The notes under the pieces were generated by a model. That model had not been told where the DNA came from. It worked only from the letters and a program-made list of their open reading frames with translations, and made no database searches. Source: UBA9647 sp049522195 (GTDB lineage: Bacteria > Bacteroidota > Ignavibacteria > UBA10030). Taken from it: a stretch of 64,000 nucleotides of DNA. The first letter of the stretch is position 1, and each line of letters opens with the position of its first letter. The stretch spans positions 1 through 64,000 of the forward strand of contig JBEKOB010000005.1 of NCBI GenBank assembly GCA_049522195.1. Reading direction: 5' to 3'. Below, in pieces: positions 40,145-48,441 of this stretch. The position numbers were made by a program, and so were the translations under genes.

Positions 40145-42586
40145 CTAACTCCCTTCGTCCAACCAGATGCCAAACTCGGTCGAATCCTCCTCTCCTGGAG
40201 GGACCTCCCCACGGGAGACGTCCTTGGGCTTGAGGAGTGTGATGTTGTCAGGACTGAAGCCGAAGAGATCGTCAGCTGAGAACACTCGCTTGAAGTCCTC
40301 GGGTTCAAAGAAGGTCTCGAACTTGCGCGAGCACTCATTGAGCCGTTCGACGTAATAGGCGGTGTTTTCGTCGGGGAAGTTCGGTTCCCACTCCTCCGCA
40401 AGCTTGCAGTTTTCGGCGATTTTCACGCCTGCATGAGTACCGGTGACGTAGTAGGAGATCCGGTCGCCCGGTTTCACAGACAAACTTGATCTCTTGGCGA
40501 CTTCATAAGCAGCTGCCGGTTTTCGGTTTCCTTCCGTGATTCCCCGGTCGTACTCCTCCATCGTATCGCGAATTGCTTCTGTCCTGCAAAAATCGATCAC
40601 ATCCCAGCGATGTTGCGTGATGTCGTGCAGGAGAGAAACGTACAGTTTGTGCAAGCCCTGAATATCGTGCTGAAGCAGGTGATTGATGCAGAACTGGATG
40701 TAGTTCTTCGCGAAGCGTTCGAGTGTCCGCGAGATCAGCGAACTTCCTTTGATGTTCAGTCGGTTTCTGTAATCGAGGAGCGCGTAGTTCTTCTTTCTGT
40801 AGCTCAGCATTTTCATGTACCGCCCTGCCAGCAATAGATTGATTCCCTGAGGAAGCGATTGGGAGAGCTTCTCAACAAAGACCAGCTCCTGCTCTTCACC
40901 TCGTACGTTGTCCGGTGGGATGAAATACAGGCCGTCGGTATCGGCCTCAATCACCTTGCCATTGTGAAGCTCGACCTCGCGAATGATAGTACGGAGAAGA
41001 CCCTGACCCGACGACGTGACGCGATCTGCCTGTTCGTAGTCGTTGAAGAGACCGCGTGGGTATCCCAGATATCCATAAAACGAGTTGATGAGGATTTTGA
41101 GAGACGACTGAAATGCATCAAGGCTCGCCCGTTCATTCTCATCATTGGCCAGGCTCATTTGGTGCTTTGCTTCCAGTCGGGATGCCGTCAGCGATCGCAG
41201 CAGGAGCTGAAAAGTCCCCAGCTCGTCAGATGCGGGTTTGATCTGCTGCGTGAGCATGATGGAAGGGTAGAGGGACTCAATATCAGCGTGCAGGATGTTC
41301 TCAACAATACCCGTGATGAAAATGTCGGTATAGGCACCGCTTTGTTGCGCTCCAAGCTCAGGTTTTGGCACAGAGTGTTTCTGGCGTATGTACTCACGGA
41401 GCATCATCAACTCGATTTTTGCGGCGCTTCCAGCGCGCATCACGACATCATATGACAGGGGGATCATCCTGGCCTGAAAAAAGTAGCTCCGTGAGAGATG
41501 CTCGCTGATGGCTCGAATGTCACTGCAATCCTGTGTCGCTTGCGCGATGATCACCCCTGGCTGTTCTCTCCATGCAGCAGCCATCTGATCATGTCCAATA
41601 ACAACTGCCGGTTTTGTCGCATAGCCGAAGTATTGAGCCAGGTACCGAAGACCGTACTGTTCGAGGCTTCTCTTTGAGGCGGTATAGGCATGCGCCAGTG
41701 TACGCGTATCGACAAGATGTCGCCCTGCAACCTCGAAAATGGCATTCTCGAATCCTGGCTCGAGAGGATTCCCCCGGGGAGAATAGGATTTGAGGTCTGA
41801 TTCGTCCCTGCCGAGCGACAATTCGACGGAGAGAATCTCGCCGCGGCGGGCCAGGTATGGCAGTGTCAGATCAAACAGATCATGACCTTCGATCACATCG
41901 GGGTCTTTCTCCCGGAGGATCGCAACGAACCGCCGCAGCATCTCCGGTTCGGCGACCTTGCGGCTATCGATCACTTCTTCCCAGCCGCAATTGTCCGAAA
42001 GGGCGATGGCAAGGATCCGATCCTCCGTCTTCCGCGGGTCGCTCTTCTTGCCGGAGCGTGAATAGGTTTGGATGCTCACTTGCACCCTGTGAATGTCCTG
42101 GAAGGAGAGTCCCTTGAAGAGAGTCGTGCCTGACTGGAGAAGATATTGCGTGACAGGATCGGGTTTGATCAGAAGGGGTTCGAGTTCGGAGTAATGCGCT
42201 GCCCGTTTCAGCGCGCTCTTGTTGTAATTGTTGAGGATGAACCGGATCGCTTCCCACATATCATTCCAGCGCGGGAAGGCAACCAGATGGCGGAAGAAAT
42301 TTGATCCGACGAGTTCTTTAATCCAGAAACGTTTCGTGTATGTGTCGAGCAGCACGGGGCTCGACACATAGAAGAAGGGGAAAAAATCCGCATCGACGGA
42401 TGTTACCTGGCCGACGACGTTCCTTTGTCCGCCTTCGCGTTCAGTTCTGATATAGAGGCGGACAGAAGATTCGCTGAGTTGTTGAACCGCGACGACGTGC
42501 TCCAGCGGATTCTGGCCAAACAGAACGGGATCGAATCCGGTGGGGGCTACAAACCCCTCTGCGTCACTTCTTCTTGATGTCGACAT
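40145..42586 (-). CDS. Family B DNA polymerase with degraded proofreading motifs
   Basis: An 813-residue polymerase. The synthesis motifs are intact: motif A DIESLYPSIM, motif B KILINSFYGYLG, motif C EADTDGLYF. The 3'-5' exonuclease motifs are not. ExoI, normally D-x-E, reads VSIQTYS. ExoII, normally N-x-x-F-D-like, reads GHDLFDLTLPYL, with Thr where the catalytic Asp is expected. ExoIII, normally Y-x-x-x-D, keeps an Asp (ATQDCSD) but not the Tyr. So it should extend but not proofread, as expected of a repair or translesion enzyme rather than a main replicase. The start overlaps the slipin gene end by 23 bp. The role in the cell is unknown. Confidence 0.85.
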   Translation of the reverse strand: MSTSRRSDAEGFVAPTGFDPVLFGQNPLEHVVAVQQLSESSVRLYIRTEREGGQRNVVGQVTSVDADFFPFFYVSSPVLLDTYTKRFWIKELVGSNFFRHLVAFPRWNDMWEAIRFILNNYNKSALKRAAHYSELEPLLIKPDPVTQYLLQSGTTLFKGLSFQDIHRVQVSIQTYSRSGKKSDPRKTEDRILAIALSDNCGWEEVIDSRKVAEPEMLRRFVAILREKDPDVIEGHDLFDLTLPYLARRGEILSVELSLGRDESDLKSYSPRGNPLEPGFENAIFEVAGRHLVDTRTLAHAYTASKRSLEQYGLRYLAQYFGYATKPAVVIGHDQMAAAWREQPGVIIAQATQDCSDIRAISEHLSRSYFFQARMIPLSYDVVMRAGSAAKIELMMLREYIRQKHSVPKPELGAQQSGAYTDIFITGIVENILHADIESLYPSIMLTQQIKPASDELGTFQLLLRSLTASRLEAKHQMSLANDENERASLDAFQSSLKILINSFYGYLGYPRGLFNDYEQADRVTSSGQGLLRTIIREVELHNGKVIEADTDGLYFIPPDNVRGEEQELVFVEKLSQSLPQGINLLLAGRYMKMLSYRKKNYALLDYRNRLNIKGSSLISRTLERFAKNYIQFCINHLLQHDIQGLHKLYVSLLHDITQHRWDVIDFCRTEAIRDTMEEYDRGITEGNRKPAAAYEVAKRSSLSVKPGDRISYYVTGTHAGVKIAENCKLAEEWEPNFPDENTAYYVERLNECSRKFETFFEPEDFKRVFSADDLFGFSPDNITLLKPKDVSRGEVPPGEEDSTEFGIWLDEGS

Positions 42587-43352
42587 TCAAGAATGGTTTG
42601 AGGAGGTCGATCGGGACCGGGAAAATTGTCGTCGAGTTGTTTTCCGTTGCGATCTCCCGGAGCGTCTGGAGATAGCGCAGCGTCAGGGCGCTTGGTTGGT
42701 TACTGAGAATCTCGGCTGCATCAGCCAGGCGCTGAGAAGCTTGAAATTCGCCTTCGGCAGCAATGACCTTCGCGCGGCGTTCGCGTTCCGCCTCGGCCTG
42801 TTTGGCCATCGCTCGTTGCATCTCCTGCGGAAGGTCGATTTGCTTCACCTCGACATTGGAAACCTTGATTCCCCACGGCTCGGTGTGGCTATCAATGATC
42901 TGCTGCAGTTTCAAATTGATTTTCTCACGCTCGGAGAGCAGTTCGTCCAGTTCCGACTGTCCGAGGACGCTCCGAAGTGTTGTCTGCGAGAGCTGGGATG
43001 TAGCAAACAGGTAATTTTCAACGTCGAGGATTGCCTTGTCGGGATCCATGACGCGGAAATACACCACCGCATTCACCTTAAGCGATACGTTGTCCTTCGT
43101 GATGACATCCTGCGGAGGCACGTCCATGACGACGGTCCGGAGGCTGACTTTGATCATGCGATCGATCATCGGCACGAGGATGATCAGACCGGGGCCATTG
43201 CCATTACCGCCCGGATTGATGACCGCTTTTGATTTCCTGCCCAGCCTGAAAATCACCGCCCGCTCATAATCCCGAAGGATTCTGATGGAATTCCCTAATA
43301 TGATGAGCACGAATGCTATTGCAGCGATAATGAGAACAGCGTATGGTTGCAT
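42564..43352 (-). CDS. Slipin (stomatin/prohibitin family)
   Basis: A 262-residue membrane-anchored SPFH protein. One N-terminal transmembrane helix (AVLIIAAIAFVLIILG) leads to the SPFH domain: DYERAVIFRLGR, GPGLIILVPMIDRM, VSLRTVVMDVPPQDVITKDNV. Then comes a helical region (QAEAERERRAKVIAAEGE) and YLQTLREIATENNSTTIFPVP, the slipin C-terminus. Slipins pair with NfeD proteins, whose protease domain can cut the slipin tail. The NfeD gene lies directly upstream here, 29 bp apart, so the pair is complete. Confidence 0.93.
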   Translation of the reverse strand: MQPYAVLIIAAIAFVLIILGNSIRILRDYERAVIFRLGRKSKAVINPGGNGNGPGLIILVPMIDRMIKVSLRTVVMDVPPQDVITKDNVSLKVNAVVYFRVMDPDKAILDVENYLFATSQLSQTTLRSVLGQSELDELLSEREKINLKLQQIIDSHTEPWGIKVSNVEVKQIDLPQEMQRAMAKQAEAERERRAKVIAAEGEFQASQRLADAAEILSNQPSALTLRYLQTLREIATENNSTTIFPVPIDLLKPFLNVDIKKK

Positions 43353-43381
43353 GACAAACTCCTTTCTGAATGTGAGGTATG

Positions 43382-44671
43382 CTACGATTGAACTTCTTCG
43401 ACACGCAGCGTCAGGTTTTCAAGTCCAACGATCTTCACTCGTGCATCCTTCGGAATCTTGCCCGAAACTGAAACGGCATTCCAGATTTCTCCGTGGACTT
43501 TTACGCGTCCATCCGGATTGAGCTGTGTAAGCGCTTCTCCGGTTTCTCCCAGCAATCCCTCGCTTCCTGTGGTCTGCTTCGACTGAAGCGCCCTCAGGCC
43601 GAACCCGATAACAAACATGAAGAAGAGAAGCGACAGGGCGGCGCAAGTGAGTATGACGCTCCAGGAAATCTGTATGAACTCGAGCGCCGAATCGGTCCGG
43701 ATGAGCATCATAGATCCAAGAATAAGCGCGATAACGCCTCCGACAGTAAGAATTCCGTGACTGGCTACCTTCAGATCTGCGATAAACAGAATAATCGCGA
43801 AAACAATAAGTGCCAATCCGGCATAGTTGATTGGCAATGTGTGAAGAGAATAGAAAGCGAGAATCAGGCTGATCCCTCCGACAACGCCCGGGAGCACGGC
43901 GCCAGGATTGTAGAGCTCAAACAGCAATCCGTAGATGCCCAGCAGCATCAGCACGTACGCAATGTTCGGATCGCTGAGTGTGTCGAGAAGGCGCTCGGTG
44001 AAGCTCATCTCCCATTGCTGAATCGTCTGACCCCTGGTGTGCAGAGTCGTGCGGCCCGAAGCGAGCTCGATCGATTGTCCATCGATCGCCGCGAGAAGGC
44101 TGTCAGGGTTTCGAGCGATGAGGTCGATGACTCCGGCCTTGAGTGCCTCCGTCTCCGTTATAGAGAGGCTTCGGCGGACGGCCTCTTCAGCCCATTTGAT
44201 GTTGCGGTGACGTTTCTCCGCAATGGTTCGTACGAAAGCGGCAGCGTCGTTCGTGGCTTTCTCCATCATCGTTGAATCCATCCCGCCCTGAAGTGTCACA
44301 GGGTGTGCCGCACCGATGTTGGTCCCAGGGGCCATCGCTGCAATATTGGCTGCAAGCGTGATGAACACGCCCGCGGAGGCGGACTGTGCTCCGGCAGGGG
44401 AGACGTATACAACGATCGGAATTTTCGACTCAAGGATGTCACTCACCATGACCCGCGTGGACTTCAGCAGGCCACCGGGAGTATTGAGATAGATGATGAG
44501 GCACTCAGCATTCTGATCGGCAGCCGCCTGGATACTGCTGTGGAGGAACTCGGCGGAGGCGGGATTGATGGTGCCGTCAATCTTGATCGCGTAGACTTTT
44601 TGGGCAAGTGCTGTGGTGATTAGAGATGCCGCAAGGAATAACGAAAGCGTCGCACATCGCAGGATCTTCAT
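43382..44671 (-). CDS. NfeD family membrane serine protease
   Basis: A 429-residue long-form NfeD (1510-N type). A signal peptide (about 1-23) is followed by a ClpP-like protease domain. It has YLNTPGGLLKSTRVM, VYVSPAGAQSASAGVFI with the nucleophile Ser, and the Lys in MMEKATNDAAAF. About five transmembrane helices cover roughly 235-370 and a C-terminal OB-fold completes it (GETGEALTQLNPDGRVKVHGEIWNA). It works with the slipin encoded next to it, probably in membrane-domain or stress functions. First gene of the NfeD-slipin-polymerase string. Confidence 0.93.
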   Translation of the reverse strand: MKILRCATLSLFLAASLITTALAQKVYAIKIDGTINPASAEFLHSSIQAAADQNAECLIIYLNTPGGLLKSTRVMVSDILESKIPIVVYVSPAGAQSASAGVFITLAANIAAMAPGTNIGAAHPVTLQGGMDSTMMEKATNDAAAFVRTIAEKRHRNIKWAEEAVRRSLSITETEALKAGVIDLIARNPDSLLAAIDGQSIELASGRTTLHTRGQTIQQWEMSFTERLLDTLSDPNIAYVLMLLGIYGLLFELYNPGAVLPGVVGGISLILAFYSLHTLPINYAGLALIVFAIILFIADLKVASHGILTVGGVIALILGSMMLIRTDSALEFIQISWSVILTCAALSLLFFMFVIGFGLRALQSKQTTGSEGLLGETGEALTQLNPDGRVKVHGEIWNAVSVSGKIPKDARVKIVGLENLTLRVEEVQS

Positions 44672-44803
44672 GAGGTGAGCTCCTGACTAGCTCGCTTAAG
44701 CGTGGGGAACAGAGCCTCAGCTTAGATGGTTAGGGCCTGTTCGGGGCTGGAACGTTGACGTAGTTCCAGTACCCGGTGCTGCAATAGCGTGTTTCTGTGG
44801 CTG

Positions 44804-44890
44804 CGGAGAGAGTGGGATTCGAACCCACGGTACCCTTTCAGGCACACACGCTTTCCAGGCGTGCCAGTTCAGCCACTCCTGCATCTCTCC
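44804..44890 (-). tRNA. tRNA-Ser(GGA)
   Basis: An 87-nt class II tRNA on the minus strand. Acceptor GGAGAGA pairs with TCTCTCC, discriminator G. The anticodon arm CACGC-CTGGAAA-GCGTG gives GGA. It has a long variable arm and a T arm with GGTTCGAATCC. CCA is not encoded. Its 3' end is not duplicated nearby, unlike tRNA-Leu and tRNA-Val in this window. Confidence 0.95.
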
Positions 44891-44909
44891 GTTTCGGCTT
44901 TGTGACCCA

Positions 44910-44938
44910 ATAATAGCAAAAGATGCCTGAAAATGCAA
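44910..44938 (-). promoter_or_regulatory. Promoter of tRNA-Ser(GGA)
   Basis: On the minus strand: TTGCAT (44938-44933), a 17-bp spacer, TATTAT (44915-44910), 19 bp before the tRNA 5' end. Confidence 0.7.
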
Positions 44939-45205
44939 CGGAGATAGAACCGGCGGAAGCGTTCGCTGCGAGGAGCTCCGAGTAGCGTGTGAAAGCCATT
45001 GCAGGCTACCTATGATCCTTATTGAAATTCCGCAAACGCTTTCTGCCAGCGAGGAGGAAGAGTATAATCGCAGGGCGAACGCGATCAGATTGCGCAGCAG
45101 TGTGATGCCTCTTGAGTATGCAAAATACCGAATGACTCCGATCCGTTATCATGATCAGAAAGCCATCTGCCGGAGTCTCGAACATCTTCATACTACTGCG
45201 ACCGT
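44939..45205. other. Intergenic stretch between two tRNA-Ser genes
   Basis: No defendable gene. A 65-codon ATG frame (45012-45209) has a plausible composition but no ribosome binding site or relatives I know, and it runs into the next tRNA promoter. I leave it uncalled. Confidence 0.45.
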
Positions 45206-45234
45206 TTGAAGTTCGGTAAATCAAATCGTATATT
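45206..45234 (+). promoter_or_regulatory. Promoter of tRNA-Ser(CGA)
   Basis: TTGAAG, a 17-bp spacer and TATATT, 22 bp before the tRNA 5' end. Confidence 0.7.
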
Positions 45235-45256
45235 ATGTCGTGAGAGTCGACCACAC

Positions 45257-45344
45257 GGAAGGGTGCGAGAGTGGTTGAATCGGCCGGTCTCGAAAACCGG
45301 AATACCGCCTAGCGGTATCGAGGGTTCGAATCCCTCCCCTTCCG
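45257..45344 (+). tRNA. tRNA-Ser(CGA)
   Basis: An 88-nt class II tRNA. Acceptor GGAAGGG pairs with CCCTTCC, discriminator G. The anticodon arm CCGGT-CTCGAAA-ACCGG gives CGA. A long variable arm (TACCGC/GCGGTA) is present and the T arm is normal. CCA is not encoded. No duplicate of its 3' end is seen downstream. Confidence 0.95.
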
Positions 45345-45712
45345 CGAATCACCAAATGGTCTCCCACCTTGGGCTTTCGCCACACATCCTTCCGCCGAGC
45401 GTCAAAGCCGTTCTGCAACCGGTGATAGAGCGCAAATACCATCTGCGCAGAATGTCTCAAGAAGATCAGGTCAAACAAACACAAGAACCCCATCGTATCC
45501 AAACGTAATCGCTCGCGTTTTATTTTTCCTCTATACCGATTTTCTGAAATTCTTGCCACCCAGAACCGGTCTGCCATCGTCTGTTGCACAAATCACTTAC
45601 AGGCGCTCAGGAACAAAACACTTCGCGGGCTTGTTTAGAAGTTGTGTTGACGGAATAACGTTAGTGAATTTGAGAACTGATGAGGTGAGGATTCGTGGAG
45701 AACGCCGTTTCC
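45345..45712. other. Intergenic stretch, no gene seen
   Basis: About 370 bp between tRNA-Ser(CGA) and the perR-like promoter. Frames are short, lack ribosome binding sites and show no familiar motifs. A T-rich spot near 45517-45533 might end the tRNA transcript. Confidence 0.5.
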
Positions 45713-45741
45713 TTGACATTTCCTGCGTGTTTTGATATATT
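45713..45741 (+). promoter_or_regulatory. Promoter of the PerR-like gene
   Basis: TTGACA, a 17-bp spacer and TATATT, a near-consensus sigma-70 promoter 31 bp before the ATG. A/T-rich bases around the -10 could hold an autoregulatory PerR site, but no full TTATAATnATTATAA palindrome is present. Confidence 0.75.
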
Positions 45742-45772
45742 GCGCCTGATAATCTCACGGTGAATTGTCGCA

Positions 45773-46168
45773 ATGCAAACCCTCGGGACGAAACGTAGCA
45801 GACAACGGGAGAAGATCTATCAGGTACTGAAGAGGACAACTTCTCATCCAACCGCCGAGTGGGTTCACGAACAGGTTCGTGAGCAAATACCGCGGGTGTC
45901 TCTCGGCACAATTTACCGAAACCTCCACATCCTTACAGCGCAGGGGAAAATTCGCGAACTCGATTTCGGTGAAGGACTTCACCGATACGACGCGACTATA
46001 GAACAACACTACCATTTTGTTTGTAAACAGTGTGGCGTTGTGAGGGACCTCCCAGTTCCTCCTCAAAATGACCTCCACGAACGTGTGCGCGATGTCGTAC
46101 CGGGAACTGTCTCGTCGCATCGCTTGGATTTCTATGGGGTCTGCAATGATTGCCTCGGCAAAATCTGA
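45773..46168 (+). CDS. Fur-family peroxide regulator, PerR-like
   Basis: A 131-residue metal-dependent repressor. The winged helix covers residues 10-75 (HPTAEWVHEQV, VSLGTIYRNLHIL). Structural zinc ligands C84/C87 and C124/C127 are complete. H25, D73, H79 and H81 correspond to the regulatory-metal ligands H37, D85, H91 and H93 of Bacillus PerR. D73 in particular favours peroxide sensing over iron sensing. Two peroxiredoxin genes follow, which fits a PerR regulon. Fur or Zur activity cannot be excluded by sequence alone. Confidence 0.85.
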   Translation: MQTLGTKRSRQREKIYQVLKRTTSHPTAEWVHEQVREQIPRVSLGTIYRNLHILTAQGKIRELDFGEGLHRYDATIEQHYHFVCKQCGVVRDLPVPPQNDLHERVRDVVPGTVSSHRLDFYGVCNDCLGKI

Positions 46169-46390
46169 AATCCCTGTTCCGCCGCGTGGCTGAGTGGCGG
46201 AGAGCACAGTCGGTCTTCAATCATTCTTCCGTCTTGTGAAATGGCGCGACAGGGAAAGACTGGTTGTATTCTCACGTTGCGGCCGGAAGGCCCGGTATCG
46301 TCGATTGTGCAATCAGTCTCCAGGCGAACAACCGAAGTGTAACAAAACAATCAAATCATTCACTAAATTAAGATGAAAGTTGGAGGAAGT

Positions 46391-46864
46391 ATGGCCGTAC
46401 GAGTAGGAGATAAAGCTCCTGATTTTACACTGGTGGATGGAGACAGGAAACCGCGTTCTCTGAGCGAATTCCTGGGCAAGAAGACTGTCCTGGCATTTTT
46501 CCCTGGAGCTTTCACAGGGGTTTGTACAAAGGAGATGTGCACGTTCAGGGACTCCCTGAGCCGCTTCAATGAGATGAACGCCCAGGTTGTCGGAATCAGC
46601 GTCGACGCCCCGTTCTCGAACAAGGCATTCGCTACACAGAACAGCCTGCAATTCCCGATTCTTTCAGACTATAGCCGATCGGCCGTGAAAGCGTACGGGA
46701 TCGTCCTTGACGATTTTGCTGGCCTTGCAGGATACGCGGCTGCGAAGAGGTCGGTGTTCGTCCTCGACAAAGGCGGCGTCATCCGATACGCCTGGGTGAG
46801 CGATAATCCCGGCGTTGAGCCTAACTACGATGAAATCTCAAAGACACTCTCCTCGATCCAATAA
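46391..46864 (+). CDS. Peroxiredoxin, AhpC/TSA-like
   Basis: A 157-residue thiol peroxidase that reduces H2O2 and organic peroxides. The peroxidatic site is PGAFTGVCTKEMC with C45; C50 five residues on could act as the resolving Cys in the PrxQ manner. GDKAPDFTLVDGD and VVGISVDAPFSNKAFA match the family. GGAGG stands just before the ATG at 46391; an in-frame ATG at 46373 is less likely. It follows the PerR-like gene, its likely regulator. Confidence 0.92.
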   Translation: MAVRVGDKAPDFTLVDGDRKPRSLSEFLGKKTVLAFFPGAFTGVCTKEMCTFRDSLSRFNEMNAQVVGISVDAPFSNKAFATQNSLQFPILSDYSRSAVKAYGIVLDDFAGLAGYAAAKRSVFVLDKGGVIRYAWVSDNPGVEPNYDEISKTLSSIQ

Positions 46865-46874
46865 TGATTCCTAT

Positions 46875-46905
46875 AAAGGCAGCCCGCATCTGTGGGTTGC
46901 CTTTT
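46875..46905 (+). terminator. Intrinsic terminator between the two peroxiredoxin genes
   Basis: AAAGGCA-GCCC pairs with GGGT-TGCCTTT (one G-U) around an 8-nt loop, ending in T-rich sequence. It suggests that the two peroxiredoxin genes are separate or partly separate units. Confidence 0.7.
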
Positions 46906-46977
46906 ACTGATGGGTCGGATTTTGATGAAGCAGCAGACTGTCTTGGAATAATCTGTAGAGCACGAAAGGGACCAATG

Positions 46978-47430
46978 ATGTTGAAAATCGGGGACAAAGC
47001 GCCTCAGTTCTCGCTTCCGACGGGTGACGGCAAGATGCTTGCCCTCAAAGATCTGAAAGGGAAAAAAGTCGTCCTGTATTTCTATCCGAAGGACAACACC
47101 TCCGGTTGCACGAAGGAGGCTTGTTCGTTCCAGGAAAACCTTTCTGCCGTGAAGAAAAAAGGAGCCATCGTCCTGGGTGTGAGTGCCGACAGCGTCTCGT
47201 CGCACAACAAGTTTGCGTCAAAATATGACCTAAGCTTTCCTCTCCTGAGTGATGAAAAGAAGGAAGTCCTGAAAGCGTACGGAGTCTGGAAAGAGAAGTC
47301 GATGTACGGACGGAAATCTATGGGGATTGAGCGGACGACCTTCGTCATCGATGAGGAGGGGAAGATTGTCCGGATATTTTCAAAGGTGAAGGTCGATGGT
47401 CACACCGACGAGGTGCTGTCGGCATTATGA
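46978..47430 (+). CDS. bcp: Thioredoxin-dependent peroxiredoxin, BCP/PrxQ type
   Basis: A 150-residue peroxiredoxin. Peroxidatic C44 and resolving C49 (SGCTKEACSF) give the PrxQ C-x4-C arrangement. YFYPKDNTSGCT, LGVSADSVSSH and GIERTTFVIDEEGKI are all typical of bacterioferritin comigratory protein. AAAGGGA precedes two adjacent ATGs (46975, 46978); either may be used. An internal terminator upstream hints at its own promoter, which I could not place. The pterin operon begins 17 bp later. Confidence 0.93.
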   Translation: MLKIGDKAPQFSLPTGDGKMLALKDLKGKKVVLYFYPKDNTSGCTKEACSFQENLSAVKKKGAIVLGVSADSVSSHNKFASKYDLSFPLLSDEKKEVLKAYGVWKEKSMYGRKSMGIERTTFVIDEEGKIVRIFSKVKVDGHTDEVLSAL

Positions 47431-47447
47431 AAAAGGGAGCTTGACAG

Positions 47448-47855
47448 ATGGTGTACGTGACTCGCAGGGCCACGTTTAGTGCGGCCCATCGCCTCTACAA
47501 TCCGCAGCTTACAGAAGCTGAGAACGAGGCGGTCTATGATAAGTGCTCGAACAAGCATGGGCATGGCCATAATTATGTTGTGGAGGTGACGGTAGCGGGA
47601 GAACCGCGGCCGGAAACCGGGTATGTGATCGACCTCAAGAAGCTCAAGGAGATTGTCGGGCGGGAAATTATCGAGAAGGTTGATCACAAGCATTTGAATC
47701 TCGATGTGGATTTTATGCAAGGTGTTATTCCAACGGCAGAAAATATTTCGAAAGCATTCTGGAAGGTGCTGTATCCGAAGATTTCAGAGGGGAGGTTGTA
47801 CTCAATACGGTTGCATGAAACAGAGAACAATGTTGTTGAATATCGGGGAGAGTGA
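47448..47855 (+). CDS. 6-pyruvoyltetrahydropterin synthase / QueD family enzyme
   Basis: A 135-residue T-fold enzyme acting on 7,8-dihydroneopterin triphosphate. Zinc ligands H14 (FSAAHRL), H39 and H41 (KHGHGHNY) and the catalytic Cys C33 are present, with DHKHLN and HETENNVVEY completing the active site. The family includes PTPS (tetrahydrobiopterin) and QueD (queuosine). The company of folE and two short-chain reductases, with no queC or queE next to it, favours a tetrahydropterin route. The stop overlaps the next reading region by a few bases. Confidence 0.88.
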   Translation: MVYVTRRATFSAAHRLYNPQLTEAENEAVYDKCSNKHGHGHNYVVEVTVAGEPRPETGYVIDLKKLKEIVGREIIEKVDHKHLNLDVDFMQGVIPTAENISKAFWKVLYPKISEGRLYSIRLHETENNVVEYRGE

Positions 47856-47857
47856 CA

Positions 47858-48439
47858 ATGGCGAAAGCTACAGACACGGGGAATCTTGAAAAGATTGTTC
47901 GGAATATTCTTGTCGAAATCGGAGAGGACCCGAAGCGCGAGGGTCTATTAAAGACTCCAGACCGTGTAGCGAAGATGTACCAATTCCTCACCAAGGGATA
48001 TCACGAAGATATTGATAAAGTTCTGAACAAGGCGGTGTTCACGGAGCGATACAGCGAAATGGTCATTGTGCGTGACATCGACTTTTTCAGCCTTTGCGAA
48101 CATCACCTCGTTCCGTTCTACGGCAAGTGCCATATCGCTTATATCCCGAATGGCAAGATCATCGGGTTGAGCAAGATGCCGAGAATCGTGGAAGTGTTTG
48201 CCAGGCGGTTGCAGGTACAGGAGCGACTGACACAGCAGATCGCGGAAACGATATTCGCTCATCTCAAACCGCAGGGAATTGGTGTCGTGGTGGAAGCACG
48301 CCACCTGTGCATGATGATGCGTGGCGTCGAGCAACATGACTCCGTTGCCACGACGAGTGCAATGCTCGGGACCTTCCGCGACGACGTAAAGACCCGTGCG
48401 GAATTCCTCACGCTCCTCCAACGCAAACTTGAGAGCTGA
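47858..48439 (+). CDS. folE: GTP cyclohydrolase I
   Basis: A 193-residue T-fold enzyme that converts GTP to 7,8-dihydroneopterin triphosphate, the entry to folate, queuosine and biopterin. Zinc ligands lie in FSLCEHHLVPFYG and in RHLCMMMRGV; LSKMPRIVEVFARRLQ and QERLTQQIAE are typical. GGGGAG lies eight bases before the ATG at 47858; a GTG at 47852 is in frame. It is placed directly after the PTPS-like gene, whose substrate it makes. Confidence 0.96.
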   Translation: MAKATDTGNLEKIVRNILVEIGEDPKREGLLKTPDRVAKMYQFLTKGYHEDIDKVLNKAVFTERYSEMVIVRDIDFFSLCEHHLVPFYGKCHIAYIPNGKIIGLSKMPRIVEVFARRLQVQERLTQQIAETIFAHLKPQGIGVVVEARHLCMMMRGVEQHDSVATTSAMLGTFRDDVKTRAEFLTLLQRKLES

Positions 48440-48441
48440 TC

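Noticed and set aside
42540..43232. 230-codon plus-strand frame opposite the slipin gene
   Set aside because: Antisense to a clear SPFH protein; no features of its own.
45012..45209. 65-codon frame between the tRNA-Ser genes
   Set aside because: No ribosome binding site, overlaps the tRNA promoter, no recognised relatives.
46186..46222. Half-tRNA-like sequence after the perR-like gene (D-arm pattern and CTTCAA at the anticodon position, suggesting a UGA anticodon)
   Set aside because: No anticodon stem, T arm or matching acceptor end follows, and the same bases form a plain CCGCC/GGCGG hairpin that better explains them as an mRNA end.
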